Source of the DNA: Anastatus disparis
Taxonomy: Eukaryota; Arthropoda; Insecta; Hymenoptera; Eupelmidae
Direction: 5' to 3'
DNA length: 64,000 bases
Assembly (NCBI GenBank): GCA_017163975.1
Contig: JAFFSR010000351.1
Coordinates: forward strand, 1,725,001-1,789,000
Both the position numbers and the translations under genes were made by a program. The stretch's first letter is position 1; every line of letters starts with the position of its first letter. Shown here one piece after another: positions 46,132-57,611 of this stretch. The notes under the pieces are model-generated. The model did not search any database and was not told the origin of the DNA. It saw nothing but the letters and a program-made list of their open reading frames with translations.

Positions 46132-46395
46132 TTATTGATCATTTGTTTGAAATAAACAATGAGAAGATATATCAGAAACATCAGCGTCTACATCTATAAT
46201 TTGTTTTATTTGCATTGCGTTGTTAGGCATAAAAAGAACTTTTAAAAATTCAATTTTATCTGCATTGAATATAAACATTGAAATAAAACATAAAATCTGG
46301 TTCCTTTCATGTGATACTCCAGATTCCTTAATACAAAGGGTATCAAAAGATATTATGAATGTATAATATAAAACTTCTCTAAAGTATCCTTTAGG
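46132..46395 (-). CDS. 88-codon open frame without ATG, possible exon
   Basis: Open from after a stop (46396-46398) to the TAA at 46132-46134. Blocks include FREVLYYTFIISFDTLCIKE, SGVSHERNQILCFISMF, NADKIEFLKVLFMPNNAMQI and IDVDADVSDISSHC. The first ATG comes only about half way. In DNA this AT-rich a chance frame of 88 codons is unlikely, and the mix of charged residues looks protein-like. It could be a terminal exon (AG dinucleotides lie at the upstream edge) or a transposon relic. I do not recognise it. Confidence 0.35.
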   Translation of the reverse strand, partial: PKGYFREVLYYTFIISFDTLCIKESGVSHERNQILCFISMFIFNADKIEFLKVLFMPNNAMQIKQIIDVDADVSDISSHCLFQTNDQ

Positions 46396-46548
46396 TTACT
46401 TATATTTTTCTTTATTTATGATAAAATCAGCAGAAAAGACTGATTAAGAAAGTCAATCCTCACATATTTTGATAAAATTGTAGATATGGTTCATCTCACC
46501 TGAAAAATATGATCTTCGGAGCTGTGGAGTTTAACACTTTGAAGATCC

Positions 46549-46914
46549 ACTCTAGTAAAAAAAATCAGATGAGAAATCACCTGATTTCTCAGTTGATTTA
46601 TCATGCCAAAACATCATGTAACGAATATTTTTGGTTTTTACACGTTCCAAACCATGTTGAGTCAATTCAGAACAGTTTTCGAAAATTTTTGAAAATTTTG
46701 AACTTAAAAAATTTTTTAAATAATTTGGTCTTAGAAAAAATTTTGACCAATTTACAAAAAAATTTGTAAGTTCAAAAATTTCCAAAAATTGTTCTGAATT
46801 GACTAAGCATGGTTAGAAACGTGTGAAAATGAAAAAAATCGTTACATGATGTTTTGGCGTGATAAATCACTGAAGAAATCAGGTGATTTATCACCTAATT
46901 TTTTTTAACAGGGC
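46549..46914. mobile_element. Foldback MITE (366 bp)
   Basis: Left tip TAGTAAAAAAAATCAGATGA and right mirror TCACCTAATTTTTTTTAACA. Arms pair through CCAAAACATCATGTAACGA and mirror. Predicted frames at 46509-46769 and 46552-46785 are its arms. Confidence 0.85.
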
Positions 46915-48261
46915 TAAAGTTATTGTATCTACTATGTCTTAAAGTTTGGCCTTTTTATGAAAAACTTAACTTTTTATTGAAGTCAAACAACTGATCTCAT
47001 ATTGATCATATTGGTAATTAGACATATTAATTACGCAACTAAAACATAATCAATTCAATAAATTATTGGCTTCTTTTAATAAAGTCAAATGTCATTTGTT
47101 AACTTGCCTAAAATATGAAAATCATTAATACGACTATAACACAAAAACAATTTTTTTATTATTTTCATGCTACACTCGTATAAATGATTTTTATATTCTA
47201 GGTTTTTCAAGAAATAAAATTTAACTTTAAAAGAAGCTAATAATTTATTAAATAGGATAAGCGTATGAGTTATCGTGCCTTTAAGGTTAAGGCAGACACA
47301 TTTCCGTCAATTAAAAAAATCTTATTATTTTTCAAAAGTTTTATAAACTGTTTATTCAAAGTAAAGCATATTATCTACGAATAAAACAAATTCCCTAAGT
47401 GAAAATTTAAAAACTATTAATTTGTTGATTGAATTTACAAAGTTTATGCGATGTGTCAGTTTATCGTGTGTCGTCTGCTTACCATATAAATGCATACTTT
47501 TATTATCGTGCTTTGATTATCGACATCGCATGCTTTAACATAGGGCACGATAACCGGGGAACGTTAACTCCCACACTTACCCTAATTATATTTTAGCAGC
47601 ACAGTTGATATGTCTCATTAGCAGTATTATATCAGTTTTTTGACTTCAATACAAAAATTAAGTTTTTTATAAAAAGGGCAAAATTTAAGATCTAGAAAAT
47701 ATAATATCTTTAGGTTTTCACTATGTTAGACTCTTTAGCTTTAAAGATCATACTTTTTAGGTCAGATGAACCAAGTCTCACAATTTCATCGAGATTTATG
47801 ATCCGAACAAGGATGACTCATACATTGTATAAAAAATGATGTATTTTTAAATAATAATTAAAATGTAAACAAAGTACAATTATCGTACCAATATTTCAAA
47901 ATAGAGAGTATAATTATGTACAAATAGATGAAACTATAATTCCCAATAAAATGGAGATAAAAGTAACAATTTTAAAAAATCAATAGTTTCGAAATACTAT
48001 GTATTAATAACTAATATCATGGAATATTGAAATGTGAATCTGTAAATATCTGTATGATTGCAGTATTATCTATTTGTTAGTCAATTAATGTATATTTCTG
48101 AAGAAGCATGCAATTATTTAAAGTTTTCAATAGATGTAAACTAAGAAAACTTGTTGGGGAAAAATAATACGCAATGAAATGATGTCAAGAAAATGTTTAT
48201 TTCTATAACATATATTTTGCAGTAAAGAACTATTACGAAACTAAATATCAAAAAGGCATGT
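46915..48261. other. Spacer
   Basis: A slightly GC-richer patch at 47450-47580 has no clear exon. Nothing else supportable. Confidence 0.45.
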
Positions 48262-48264
48262 CTA

Positions 48265-48435
48265 TACTTATGAATTGATAAAAAATTTGATCTGCTATTT
48301 CATTCTTATGGTAATTTTGATGTGTGTCATCATCGCTATTACCATCTCAGTAATCAATTTGATTTTCATGAATTGATGAGTCATCAGTCTGCATTATTTG
48401 CCACGGTGCAAAGTTTTTTCTAAAACATTCATCTA
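48265..48435 (-). pseudogene. Coding-like relic, unknown
   Basis: Minus strand reads RFSLIDECFRKNFAPWQIMQ, then TDDSSIHENQIDY, a stop, then DGNSDDDTHQNYHKNEIADQ in the same frame. Protein-like but unidentified. It might belong with the open frame at 46132-46395; that link is speculative. Confidence 0.3.
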
Positions 48436-48461
48436 TCAATGAAAATCTTATATTATATTAA

Positions 48462-48632
48462 AGAGGTATACCTTTTGGTTCTCTGATATTTTTTATAAAT
48501 ATAACTGTAAAAAATGATTATATTTTATTGTTTGAATAAATAAATATATTATTATAAACATTCAACGCTCATTATTCTTATTGCTTTCACCTGACCAGGA
48601 CGCCACTAAATAAGAACATCGATTTGGTTCTC
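48462..48632. mobile_element. Short TTAA-flanked derivative (171 bp)
   Basis: TTAA at 48458-48461 and 48633-48636. The right part (TTTCACCTGACCAGGACGCC to GGTTCTC) resembles the right arm of 24373-24904. An internal deletion product of that family. Confidence 0.7.
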
Positions 48633-48778
48633 TTAAGTGTTTTAACTTTTTCAACAAACTTTATTTATAGTCATCAAATCATTGTTTTGTAGATATTTGT
48701 TATAACAATTATTTTGCATTTATATAATGTTATATTAAGATTGACATTACTTTATTGTTTGTATTTTTTCTTATTTTA

Positions 48779-49616
48779 TTAATAATATTTCTTTATATAC
48801 AATATTTTTAGAGTGCAAGCTGTAGTGGGGAATAAGGATTTATCCAGAGCTGGAGGGGGTCGATACGCCTCATCTAGGACTCTGCGGATCTCTTCTTTCT
48901 TGTCTAACCATTGCTGTTCTGTGAAGCTCTTAACGTGAGTTGCTTGCTTGGGTGCAGCTGTCCAAATGATGGAGATTGCTGAAATGGTTAGAAAAGGAGG
49001 CAGTGGCGGTATTAAGGGTTGAGAGAATGGCAGATATCCATGAGGTGATGCAATATAAGGAATATGACTCCATGGATTAAGAAAAGAAGGGGGATATGGG
49101 AATACATAAGAATAAGGAGTCGGCGTGCCATTATGTTCTCCATGGTACGTCATTGCAGTCTTCGTAGGGTAGATATAATGGATCTTATAGGAAGAGGTAT
49201 GCTCGCTGTGCTGAAGGAAGAACATGTAGTAGTGCTACATGTGGTCATGCGCAATGGCACGCTTCCTTGATCTGCAGTTGACATCAGCTCCATAGGCTCT
49301 AAATATTGTGTACCATTAGTCGATTTTACTGCTCTCGAAATGTTCGGCTCTCGTGTGGATTGTGCTTGAGGGGGTGTGGTGGGTGGGTGAATAGTTGCGT
49401 TGCTACTGCTAGGAGAGATAGGGTTTTCTAAGCTACTCGAGGGATTAGCAAATTGATTGCACGCGCTTTGCTCTGTTGGGAGGTTGATAAATTTAAGCCG
49501 TGAGTCATACGTCATCTCATCTGTTATTGTTTTCTAAGCGGCGGCTCTTTCGCAGAGATGTCGTCTAAGCTCATATTGCAAACCAGTTCTCTAAATATCG
49601 AAATACTTCCGGCCAT
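48779..49616 (-). pseudogene. Proline/tyrosine-rich protein, frame broken
   Basis: From an ATG at 49616 (MAGSISIFRELVCNMSLDDI) the reading must shift frame near 49530 to continue as TDEMTYDSRLKFINLPTEQS, then a serine/proline-rich part, shift again near 49200, and run YIYPTKTAMTYHGEHNGTPT, FPYPPSFLNPWSHIPYIASP and HGYLPFSQPLIPPLPPFL, ending VKSFTEQQWLDKKEEIRRVL and YRPPPALDKSLFP. An AATAAA signal overlaps the stop (48775-48780). A TTTCTAACCATTTCAG acceptor-like string at about 48979-48995 suggests an intron is possible. The region is GC-richer than its surroundings. Gene remnant or multi-exon gene; family not recognised. Confidence 0.4.
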
Positions 49617-49716
49617 GCTCACTCCTCGCTCACTATATTCAAAGAACTGCTGCGTGGATGGTCGGTCTACTATTTGAGCGATTTCATTGAGTCAGCTGCT
49701 TGAAAAACTTCATTCC

Positions 49717-50768
49717 TACATATATGCTCAGAGATCCATAGGGACTATACATTTAATTGTTGGCTTATCATATTTACAATAAAAGGCCGTTATAATATGC
49801 AAGGGTACACACAAAGAAAAATTATTGCTAATAATTAATGCTATGATGAGATCCTATCTCAGGAGGTTCGAATAAGAATTTTCTACATAATAGCTCTGGC
49901 TTGCAAAATAAGAAAAAAAAATTATTAAATGCTTCATAATTATCAAAAAGTAAAAGAAAACAAAGCTAAGTTAGATAAGCGTAACAACAAAAATTTATTC
50001 ATAATAAATACAATTGACTAATAGTCAATTAATTTCATATAGCACGTCCGTAATACTCAAGAGCTAAAAATTAAGATTTTAGTAAAGCCAGATCCACGCT
50101 AAGGCAAAAGAAAATAAGGTGCAAGCTATTGTATGCCGACGGCTCTCTTCCGTCGATAAATTCAAACGGCACTGCGGTGACTATGAATGATCAAACACTA
50201 GGGTAGCACAGTATAGAATTATAATCCGTGCAAGTACAAGTAGAAATATAGAATGTTCAGCTCGCTCAAGATATTCAATCATATTAGATATACAAAAAAA
50301 AAATAGCTTTGCTTAATATGGAGTTGCAAGAAGCGTGGTGCTAAAATATGATGAAGCTAGAGGGAGATGAACTGCAGGGTAACACAAGCAAAGAAAAATA
50401 CAAGTATGTATGTGTGTGTATCGAAATATACCTATATGTATCTAAATTTAATAAATGATTTAGCTTAAGGCTCATGCTCAAGTAAATAAAAAAAAAATGC
50501 TCTTTGTATATATAAAAAATGTGCAAGCAAAGCGTTTAGCTCAAAAACAAAAAAAAAAAGAATGCGAAAACAGAATTTATTTCCTTGCTTATTGCGCACA
50601 CTTTAAATAGAATGTTACTGCAAAATAAAATGTCGCGCTTATCTCATACTAAGTGACGCTAAGAACAAAAATGGCTGCCAGAGCGCCTTCTTTCAGCCTC
50701 GTCGTGTATGCGTCGTTCGTAATGGCGAAAAATTTTTTGTTCACTGGTACAGTCAATGGTCTTTCACT
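49717..50768. other. Spacer
   Basis: No supportable coding region or repeat. Short GT/CA run near 50405. Confidence 0.45.
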
Positions 50769-50775
50769 TTGAGCA

Positions 50776-50866
50776 CAGTTCTGTTTTCTTTTATTTCGAG
50801 CACAGTTTTTTTCTTTAAGCACAGTTTTTTTTCTTTTATTTAAAGCACAGTTATTTTTCTCTCGAT
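50776..50866. repeat. Four-copy AGCACAGTT repeat
   Basis: GAGCACAGTT, GAGCACAGTT, AAGCACAGTT and AAGCACAGTT alternate with TTTTCTTTTATTT-type pyrimidine tracts at about 20-29 bp spacing. Followed by a GC-richer patch with GTGACGGTCATGGGGATCAG. Confidence 0.7.
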
Positions 50867-51679
50867 CCCGTGACTCTATACAAAGATTTTAACTAAAATT
50901 TTTGTCAGCCCCACGTTGACTGCGTCAATTGTGACGGTCATGGGGATCAGGTGACTACACTAATTATATGTATTTAAAATTAGTTCAAGCTACATAAGAA
51001 TAGGGATACAAATGTTAAATAGTTAAATCGATTTATTGAATATGCTAAAAATGTTACAGTGAAACTAAATATATGAACAGGGTGCCAGTCGCGTTAACGG
51101 ACGTGACTCAGTTGCAAAAAAAGGAAACAGATGCACGACGCACAAGAGAACCTACGTGGAAAGCTGAAAATTATATTTACAGAAAAGCTATAAAGGCCAA
51201 ATGCTATAAAAATGAACGAATTACAGATTAGACAATCGCGCATACGGTCGCCCAGCACATTCGCACGTAACGCTAGCACAAGTTTAATATGCTCTGGATA
51301 ATTGAACGAAAAGAGATATAATTATAGAATCTTAATAAAATTCTCACCTCACACATGCTCTATGTATCACACAAAAAGAATATCCTTCGACTGATTCTAT
51401 TTTAATTCATGCAGGCCATCACTAATCGAATTTTTTTTTCTCTCCTGAGTGATAAAAATACCTTCCAAAATGTATATAAAGATAGAATTCACCTCATAGA
51501 ACGCTCGAAAATATGTTTTTTCCTCGTTACAAGGTATTTAGTTTTAGATGTAAAAATCAAAATTTAAAAATTAAAAATAAACCTCAATTTTCAAATTGCC
51601 GTAGTTCCGTCAATTTTTTACCTTTTTGGATGTTCTTTTAATAAAAATGTGCAAAATTTAGTCTATTTATAAATGTCAT

Positions 51680-51800
51680 TTTGATTTTAAACTGACTTCA
51701 AAAAGAAGGAGGTTCTCAATTCGATTTAATTTTTTTTTGTGTCTCATAACTGCGTCATTTCTAAACCAATTCGGAAAAACTTTATTTTATCTAATAGAGG
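51680..51800. repeat. Dispersed insect repeat (recalled)
   Basis: CTTCAAAAAGAAGGAGGTTC followed by TCAATTCGATT and a T run resembles a sequence I recall as common in insect genomes. Class not known; recognition is from memory only. Confidence 0.4.
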
Positions 51801-51931
51801 ATGTCTGCAGAAAGGTCCCATACGTGTCCTATAATTATTTGGCCCATATTCGCTTTGTATAAGCAAATTATCAAATTAAAAAAAACCGGGTGTTTCGTTT
51901 TCTCATTTACCTCCCTTATACTTCGCCTGCT

Positions 51932-51935
<4 letters not shown>

Positions 51936-51984
<49 letters not shown>

Positions 51985-52089
51985 GTCTCTCTCTTTCTCT
52001 CTCTCTCTCCATCTCTCTCTCTCGGTCTCTCTCTCTATCTCTCTCTTTTTCTTGCTCTGTCTCTCTCTCTCTCTCTTGGTCTCTCTCTG
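51936..52089 (+). repeat. (CT)n microsatellite, 5' side of LINE
   Basis: About 150 bp of CT/TCTCTC with scattered changes. The serine/leucine frames here (51801-52094, 51890-52090 and the minus ERERE frame) are artefacts. Confidence 0.97.
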
Positions 52090-55000
52090 ACTGATTATAG
52101 CTCTAATTTTAATGCTTCTTTTCTGAGAAATAGTCTCAATACTGATCGTGGTTCTAATGCAGTGATTACTGCTCCTGTGTTAACTAAGCGCAAGGACAAT
52201 CTACTTGCTGCACATATTAATGTAAATAGACTAAGGTCACACTTCAATTTAGTTAAGGCACAATGTCTTGACAAAAGCTACGATCTTTTAGCTCTATCTG
52301 GAACTTTTCTGTCGGCACTTGATGATGATGCCATTGCCATTGCTGGTTATAATCTATTTCGATTTGACAGGGTTGGTAAGGAGGGGGGTGTTGTGGCGGC
52401 ATACATACGTGAGGAATACAAAGTTACAGTCCGGCATCATTCTGACCCTACTTTTAATAATGAGCCTGAGTACTTGATGCTTGACATTAAGATGTTCAAT
52501 GAAAGTCTTCTTTTTGCCGTCATCTATGCCCGTCTCAAGACAACTTGCCCTGCAGATTTCTTTAATGTTTTGTCTAGTCTCAGCAGCAAATACAGAAACA
52601 TTCTTATCACAGGTGATTTCAATGCAAATTTACTCGTTACTAATCATGCCTCAACGTTTCTCAGAGGCAGCGTCAAGTTGCTTTCTCTTCATATTGTTCC
52701 CTCGGAGCTGATACATCATGTCATTTCCGAGAGTTATATTTCACATACTTGGCTAGACTTATTCATTGTTAGTGATGCTGATTTTGTGCTTTCCTACTCA
52801 AAATCTGAAGCGCCATTTATGGCGGGTCACGACTTGATTGAGCTGGAGCTTAAGGTCTCCAAACTTCTCAGCTCTCCGAAGAAGTTTTATGCTCGCAGGC
52901 TGGGTTCTGTAAACACTGAATCTCTTAGCACTTTTCTTACGAATTCTGTTGCGGCTAGCTCACATGAGACCAATTGTTTTGTTCTTAGAAATTTAAGTAA
53001 TTCTGTGTTGCCTTCTTCTTCTCTTGCTGTTTATAGCTCTACCAGTTTAAGTTCTAATCTTGATGTACAGGTTAATGTTTTGTCTAAATCTATTATAGAT
53101 GCTTTTGACAGGTATGCTCCTCTTAAGCTGAATGTTATACGACCTCGTAGCAAGCCATGGGTTTTTCATGATATTAGGCTTATGATAAAAAAGCGTGACC
53201 AAGTTTATCGTTAGGCTATGAGAACTGGCTGCGACGAGGACATTAGGAGATATAGGTCTCTGAGAAGCAAAATTTCTAACAGTCTAGACACTGCAAAAAT
53301 CAATTACATTTTGTCTCAGTTGAATGCTGCCACTGATGCCAGGGGAAAGTGGTCCTTACTTCACAAGCTTGGTCTGGCTAAGAGGTCGCTGCCTTCCCCT
53401 TTGCAGTACCTTTCTTTAGAGACTTTGCTAAAGCACTACTCTTCTGTTGCTAATGGCTGCCCTTCGTTGACTCAAAGAGATATCGATGAGATATTAAGCA
53501 TGCTCCTGTCAAGCTATCGGCCAATTTTTGATTTTCGCATGGCTGATGCCAACAAAATTAATGGCTTTATAGTTTCTGCTTCTTCTGAGTCTTCAGGGTG
53601 TGATAGTATTTCTGTGGATATGCTTGAGATTGCTATGCCCTCTATTCTTGAACCATTGACGGAGCTTATGAATAGCTTCCTCGCCTTTTCTTGTTTTCCA
53701 ATGAATTGGAAGAGAGCTCTTTCATATTACTATTGGCCAAGTCTAAATCTGTTTGTTTACCAGATCAAACCCGACCTATTGCTAGACTTTGTGAGATTTC
53801 CAAGGTTCTTGAGAGGGTTGTTCACGAGCAGCTTCCACGGTTTCTTGAGACAAATAATCTATTGAACGAGCATCAGTCTGGCTTCAGACAGGGACACAAC
53901 ACCCAGACAGCTCTTCTCAATATTCTGAAAGATGTTAGGCTGGCCATTGATAGGAGGAGGGTCACTGCTCTTCTTCTCTTTGACTTCTTAAAGTCTTTTG
54001 ATATGGTGCCTCGTAGACTGCTTCTCCTTAAACTGCGTGGTTTCAACTGTTCTGACGGTGTTATAAAGTTGTTCGCCTCTTATCTTCGAGGTAGATCCCA
54101 GTCTATTGAGGAGCTGGATCGTGATGCTATGCAATTCTGGATAAAATATTAATTCTAGTGTTTCACAGGGTAGTGTCTTGGCCCATAGTTATTTTCTATA
54201 TTTATTAATGATCTGCCTGAAGTTTTGAAGTATTCAAAATACATGTTGTATGTGGATGATCTACAAATTTATCGTTCGTTTTTTGCTTGTGACATAGAGG
54301 AGAAAATTTCCGTTATCAATTGTGATGTTCAGGCCATTGTCGAGTGGGCAGTAGTCAATGGTCTCAAACTTAATGCCCTTGAAACTCAAGTTATCATTCT
54401 CGGTCGTGAGCAGTTTATTTCTAGGATAAATGCATCTTAAGTGTCACTCATCGTAATAAGGGAACAGCCCATTTCTTTCTCTAAAGAAGTTAAAGGTCTG
54501 GGCTTATGGTTGAATCAGACACTTAACTGGGAGAAGAAAGTAAATGCTATTTTGGTAGTGTGCATGGAGTGCTTCATTCGCTAAGGATTTATAGGCGCTT
54601 GCTTTCGAAGAAGCTCAGGAAGAGCCTTGTGGAATCGCTGATTTTTCCCCACTTCGACTATGCCTGTGTAGTCTATAACGATCTTTTCAATTATCAAAAC
54701 TCAAAACTTTATAGGGCCCTCAATGCCTGAGTGAGGTTCGTTTATGGTAACATAGCTTTTTGCGAACGTGTGACTCCCTATAGGCTTAACCTCGGTTGGC
54801 TCTCGGTTCTATCGAAGAGAAAGTATTTCACAATTCCGTTGTCATATTCTGTCATTTCTGGTCACAGTCCGACTTTCTTGGCTAATCGGTTCGTCAGAGT
54901 TGACACTGGCTCTGACATACGTTCTTCTATACGTAGGCCGCCTAGAGTTCTCCTCTGTCCACCCGTTCGTACGAGTGCCTTGCAGGACTCATTTACACAT

Positions 55001-55403
55001 CTCGCTTCAAATTTCATTAATGTACTACGTTCTGTAGCGATAACTCCAATATCCTTTGAGATGATCTTTATTAGGGCGGTTAAAAAGCACGGATATGACT
55101 AATTAATCGATGGAGAGCGCGATGATTGACATTGGGAAGCGGCTGCTCTAGACTGAGCCCTAGTTGCTGTAGGATTACCAGCTGGCGTACGCAATTTAAC
55201 TTAATTTTACTAAAATTTTTTGTTTAATCTTAAATTTTACATAAGATTTTCCTAATTATTTCTCATTGTTTCTCAATTTAGAAATTTTTGTTGTTCATTG
55301 TTTTAATTAAATGAGTTTATTTTTTATGTTAATTCTTTGTATTGTACTTGTTAAATCATACGGGGTACTACCCCATGATTAATAAAATTTTTGTCGAATC
55401 AAA
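52090..55403 (+). mobile_element. Degenerate LINE between two (CT)n tracts
   Basis: A non-LTR element with endonuclease, reverse transcriptase and C-terminal regions, then a ~300-bp 3' UTR ending near AATAAAATTTTTGTCGAATC at 55380-55402. (CT)n flanks it directly on both sides (51936-52089 and 55404-55480). The open frame is continuous upstream into the CT tract, so the true 5' end is uncertain. Confidence 0.85.
52162..55102 (+). pseudogene. LINE ORF2: endonuclease-reverse transcriptase, broken
   Basis: Residues 1-220 are an AP-like endonuclease: AAHINVNRLRSHF, then LSGTFL where intact enzymes have a catalytic Glu (SETWL), GYNLFRFDR, GGVVAAYIREEY, LITGDFNANLL and AGHDLIEL. The Glu-to-Gly change would abolish cutting. 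A single TAG (53212-53214) follows DQVYR; the same frame continues with TGCDEDIRRYRSLRSKI. After a frameshift near 53700 the RT reads DQTRPIARLCEISKVLERVV, HQSGFRQGHNTQT, LLLFDFLKSFDMV, SVSQGSVL, FINDLPEVL and YMLYVDDLQIY (catalytic Asp pair kept). Further shifts precede GWLSVLSKRKYF at 54731-55102. The same domain order as the LINE at 15736, but a different family. Confidence 0.9.
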
Positions 55404-55422
55404 TCCCTCTCTCTTTCTCTGT

Positions 55423-55454
<32 letters not shown>

Positions 55455-55480
55455 GCCTCTCTGTCTCTCCCTCTTTTACC
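55404..55480 (+). repeat. (CT)n microsatellite, 3' side of LINE
   Basis: CTCTCTTTCTCTG-type repeats on the same strand as the 5' tract. Confidence 0.95.
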
Positions 55481-55575
55481 TAAGCTTGAATATGTATACA
55501 TCCACACACAATGACACTTTGCCGTTAACGGCAGGCCGGAGTAGAACCTGATACCGACCGAGTAACAATTGAGTT

Positions 55576-55876
55576 GTTTGTTATTTACTCAAGTATTAAA
55601 CGGTGTATCTTCAAAATAAAGGTTGATCGCAATAGATATTATTATTATGAATATCTATGCACAAGAAAAAAAAATCTACCGATTTGTTTTTGAGAAAAGT
55701 AAGGAACGCCGAAGTAAAAGATTATGTTTATAATATTTTCGCGTTCCTTACTTTTCTCAAAAACAAAGCGATAGATTTTTTTTTTCTTGTGCATAAATAT
55801 TTGTAATAATAATATCTATTGCGCTTAACCTTCAATTTGCAGATACCCCGTTTAATACTTGAGTAAATAACAAAAA
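55576..55876. repeat. Foldback, ~140-bp arms
   Basis: TGTTATTTACTCAAGTATTA and mirror at the outside. The centre is near 55726, where AGAAAAGTAAGGAACGC faces GCGTTCCTTACTTTTCT. Confidence 0.9.
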
Positions 55877-56004
55877 TGCCGATTAGACAAGGACAGCGAA
55901 TCCGGCCTGCTCTTAAGCCTTCTCTTTTTTCTCCGATACATTGCTTGGTATAGTGAACTAATGCATGCGTCATGAAGTAATAATGAAAGTTAGCCCTTAT
56001 GAAA

Positions 56005-56400
56005 ATAATCTGTAGATTAATTTGTAGAAAGATCTGCAGGAAATTCTGTAGAATATCTACAGAAAACCTACAGAAAATCTACAGAAAAATCTAACTCAAC
56101 ACCGCAGGATTTTCTGTAGAAAAGATTATGAGGAAATCTACAGGTGAAACGCAGATAAATTTGTAGAAAAATCTGCAGGATGCCTACAATTATTACTTGC
56201 AGTTAAAACTGTAGAAAAGTTTACAGAGATTCTACAGATCTCTTACAGAGTAATATACAGGATTTGTGTAGGATTTCCTGATAAATTTTTATAGGGTTTT
56301 CGCCTACATTATTTCCTAAAGTATTTTCTACAGTTTTCTGTAAACCACCACGTAAGATTTAGTACAGAAAATATTTGAGAATTTCCTACAGAATTACCTG
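56005..56400. repeat. CTGTAGA/TCTACAG cluster
   Basis: Over twenty copies of CTGTAGA, TCTACAG, CTGCAG and single-base variants in both orientations in ~400 bp, without fixed spacing. Confidence 0.85.
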
Positions 56401-56544
56401 AAGGAATTTCCTCATTTTCCTAAATTTTTTCCAATTATATTCTTTATAAAAAAATATTCCACAGAAAAAATGTCTGCATAAGAAATTACTGTTTTCAATT
56501 CTAAAAGTAATTTGATTAATTGTTTTATACTAAATTTATTAATT

Positions 56545-57215
56545 CGACGAACACAGCACATAATCGTAACGCGGCTATTAGTAACATTATTAAAAATCAG
56601 AATAATTTTATTATATTCCACAAAAGTCTTAAGTCGTGAAAAATTCATAAAGTATTAGGATATGCGTATAAAATTCAGGGCGCGTTGGATCATAGTAAGC
56701 TTCCGAGGCGCTATGATCTGTAACATGTACACCAATTTTGGCGGAACGTATTAGTTATAGATAAATATAAATTATGGTTTAGCGATTTAATAGAAATTAA
56801 AGTAATTTTTAGAATGTAAGGAAAAAATATTTTACCACAGTAAGCTTTCGAGGTGCTGTGATCTGCAGAATATATTGCAGTTTTCGCGAAACGTATTTCA
56901 GCAATATAAAAATTAAAGTTTTCGATTCGAAGAGAAATAAAATTAATTTTTTTATATTGATTGATTAATGCTATTTACATTACAGTAAGCTCTAGAGACG
57001 CTGTAATGAGAGTCAAATTAATTAATTCGGCTATTAGTTACATTATTAAAAAAATTAAGAAAATCTTATGTTGTGTGAAGTTTTTGAAGTATTGAGATGG
57101 ACGTATAAAATACGGCTAGCATTTGATCATAGTAAGCTCTATCGGCGCTATGACCTGTACAATATATTTAAGGTATTTGCGGAAAGTAATATTTATGGCA
57201 ATACCAGACATATGT
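56545..57215. repeat. ~146-bp tandem array with conserved, covarying hairpin
   Basis: The hairpin starts at 56691, 56836, 56982 and 57128 (steps of 145, 146, 146). The loop always begins TAAGCT and ends in a G(C/A/T)G. The stems are CATAG/CTATG, CACAG/CTGTG, TACAG/CTGTA and CATAG/CTATG, changing on both sides together. Segments between hairpins alternate between two types: 56545-56690 resembles 57008-57127, while the parts after hairpins 1, 2 and 4 resemble each other. No coding frame. Confidence 0.88.
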
Positions 57216-57607
57216 GCTAGACTCTCATTCGTTATATAATTCTTAAATTTTTGAAATTTTTCATCGATATCAAACTTAATATTACATGAATTTATTAGTA
57301 TGTTTTTATATTAAAAAATATATTTGCATAGTTAGCTTGTGAGATAATATAAAAATTAGTATAATATCAAACTTTATAAATCAAAAATTTATGAGCGTGA
57401 TTTTTAGAGAATTTGTCTCCTATAAAATTATTTGACTCATACAATATACATTTATAATTTAATTAAGTGGACTAAACAAATAAGTGTTTGAATACAACAA
57501 AATTAAAATACTAGATGATTAAAATCTTAAAAGTGTACAAATTACCAATAAATAGTATCATTATTTTATTAATTTATTATACAGAAAAAACATTGATATA
57601 AATTGTT
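57216..57607. other. AT-rich spacer
   Basis: Nothing supportable. Confidence 0.5.
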
Positions 57608-57611
57608 TCAA

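Noticed and set aside
51801..52094. Serine/leucine-rich protein frames and minus-strand ERERE frames
   Set aside because: Pure products of the (CT)n microsatellite.
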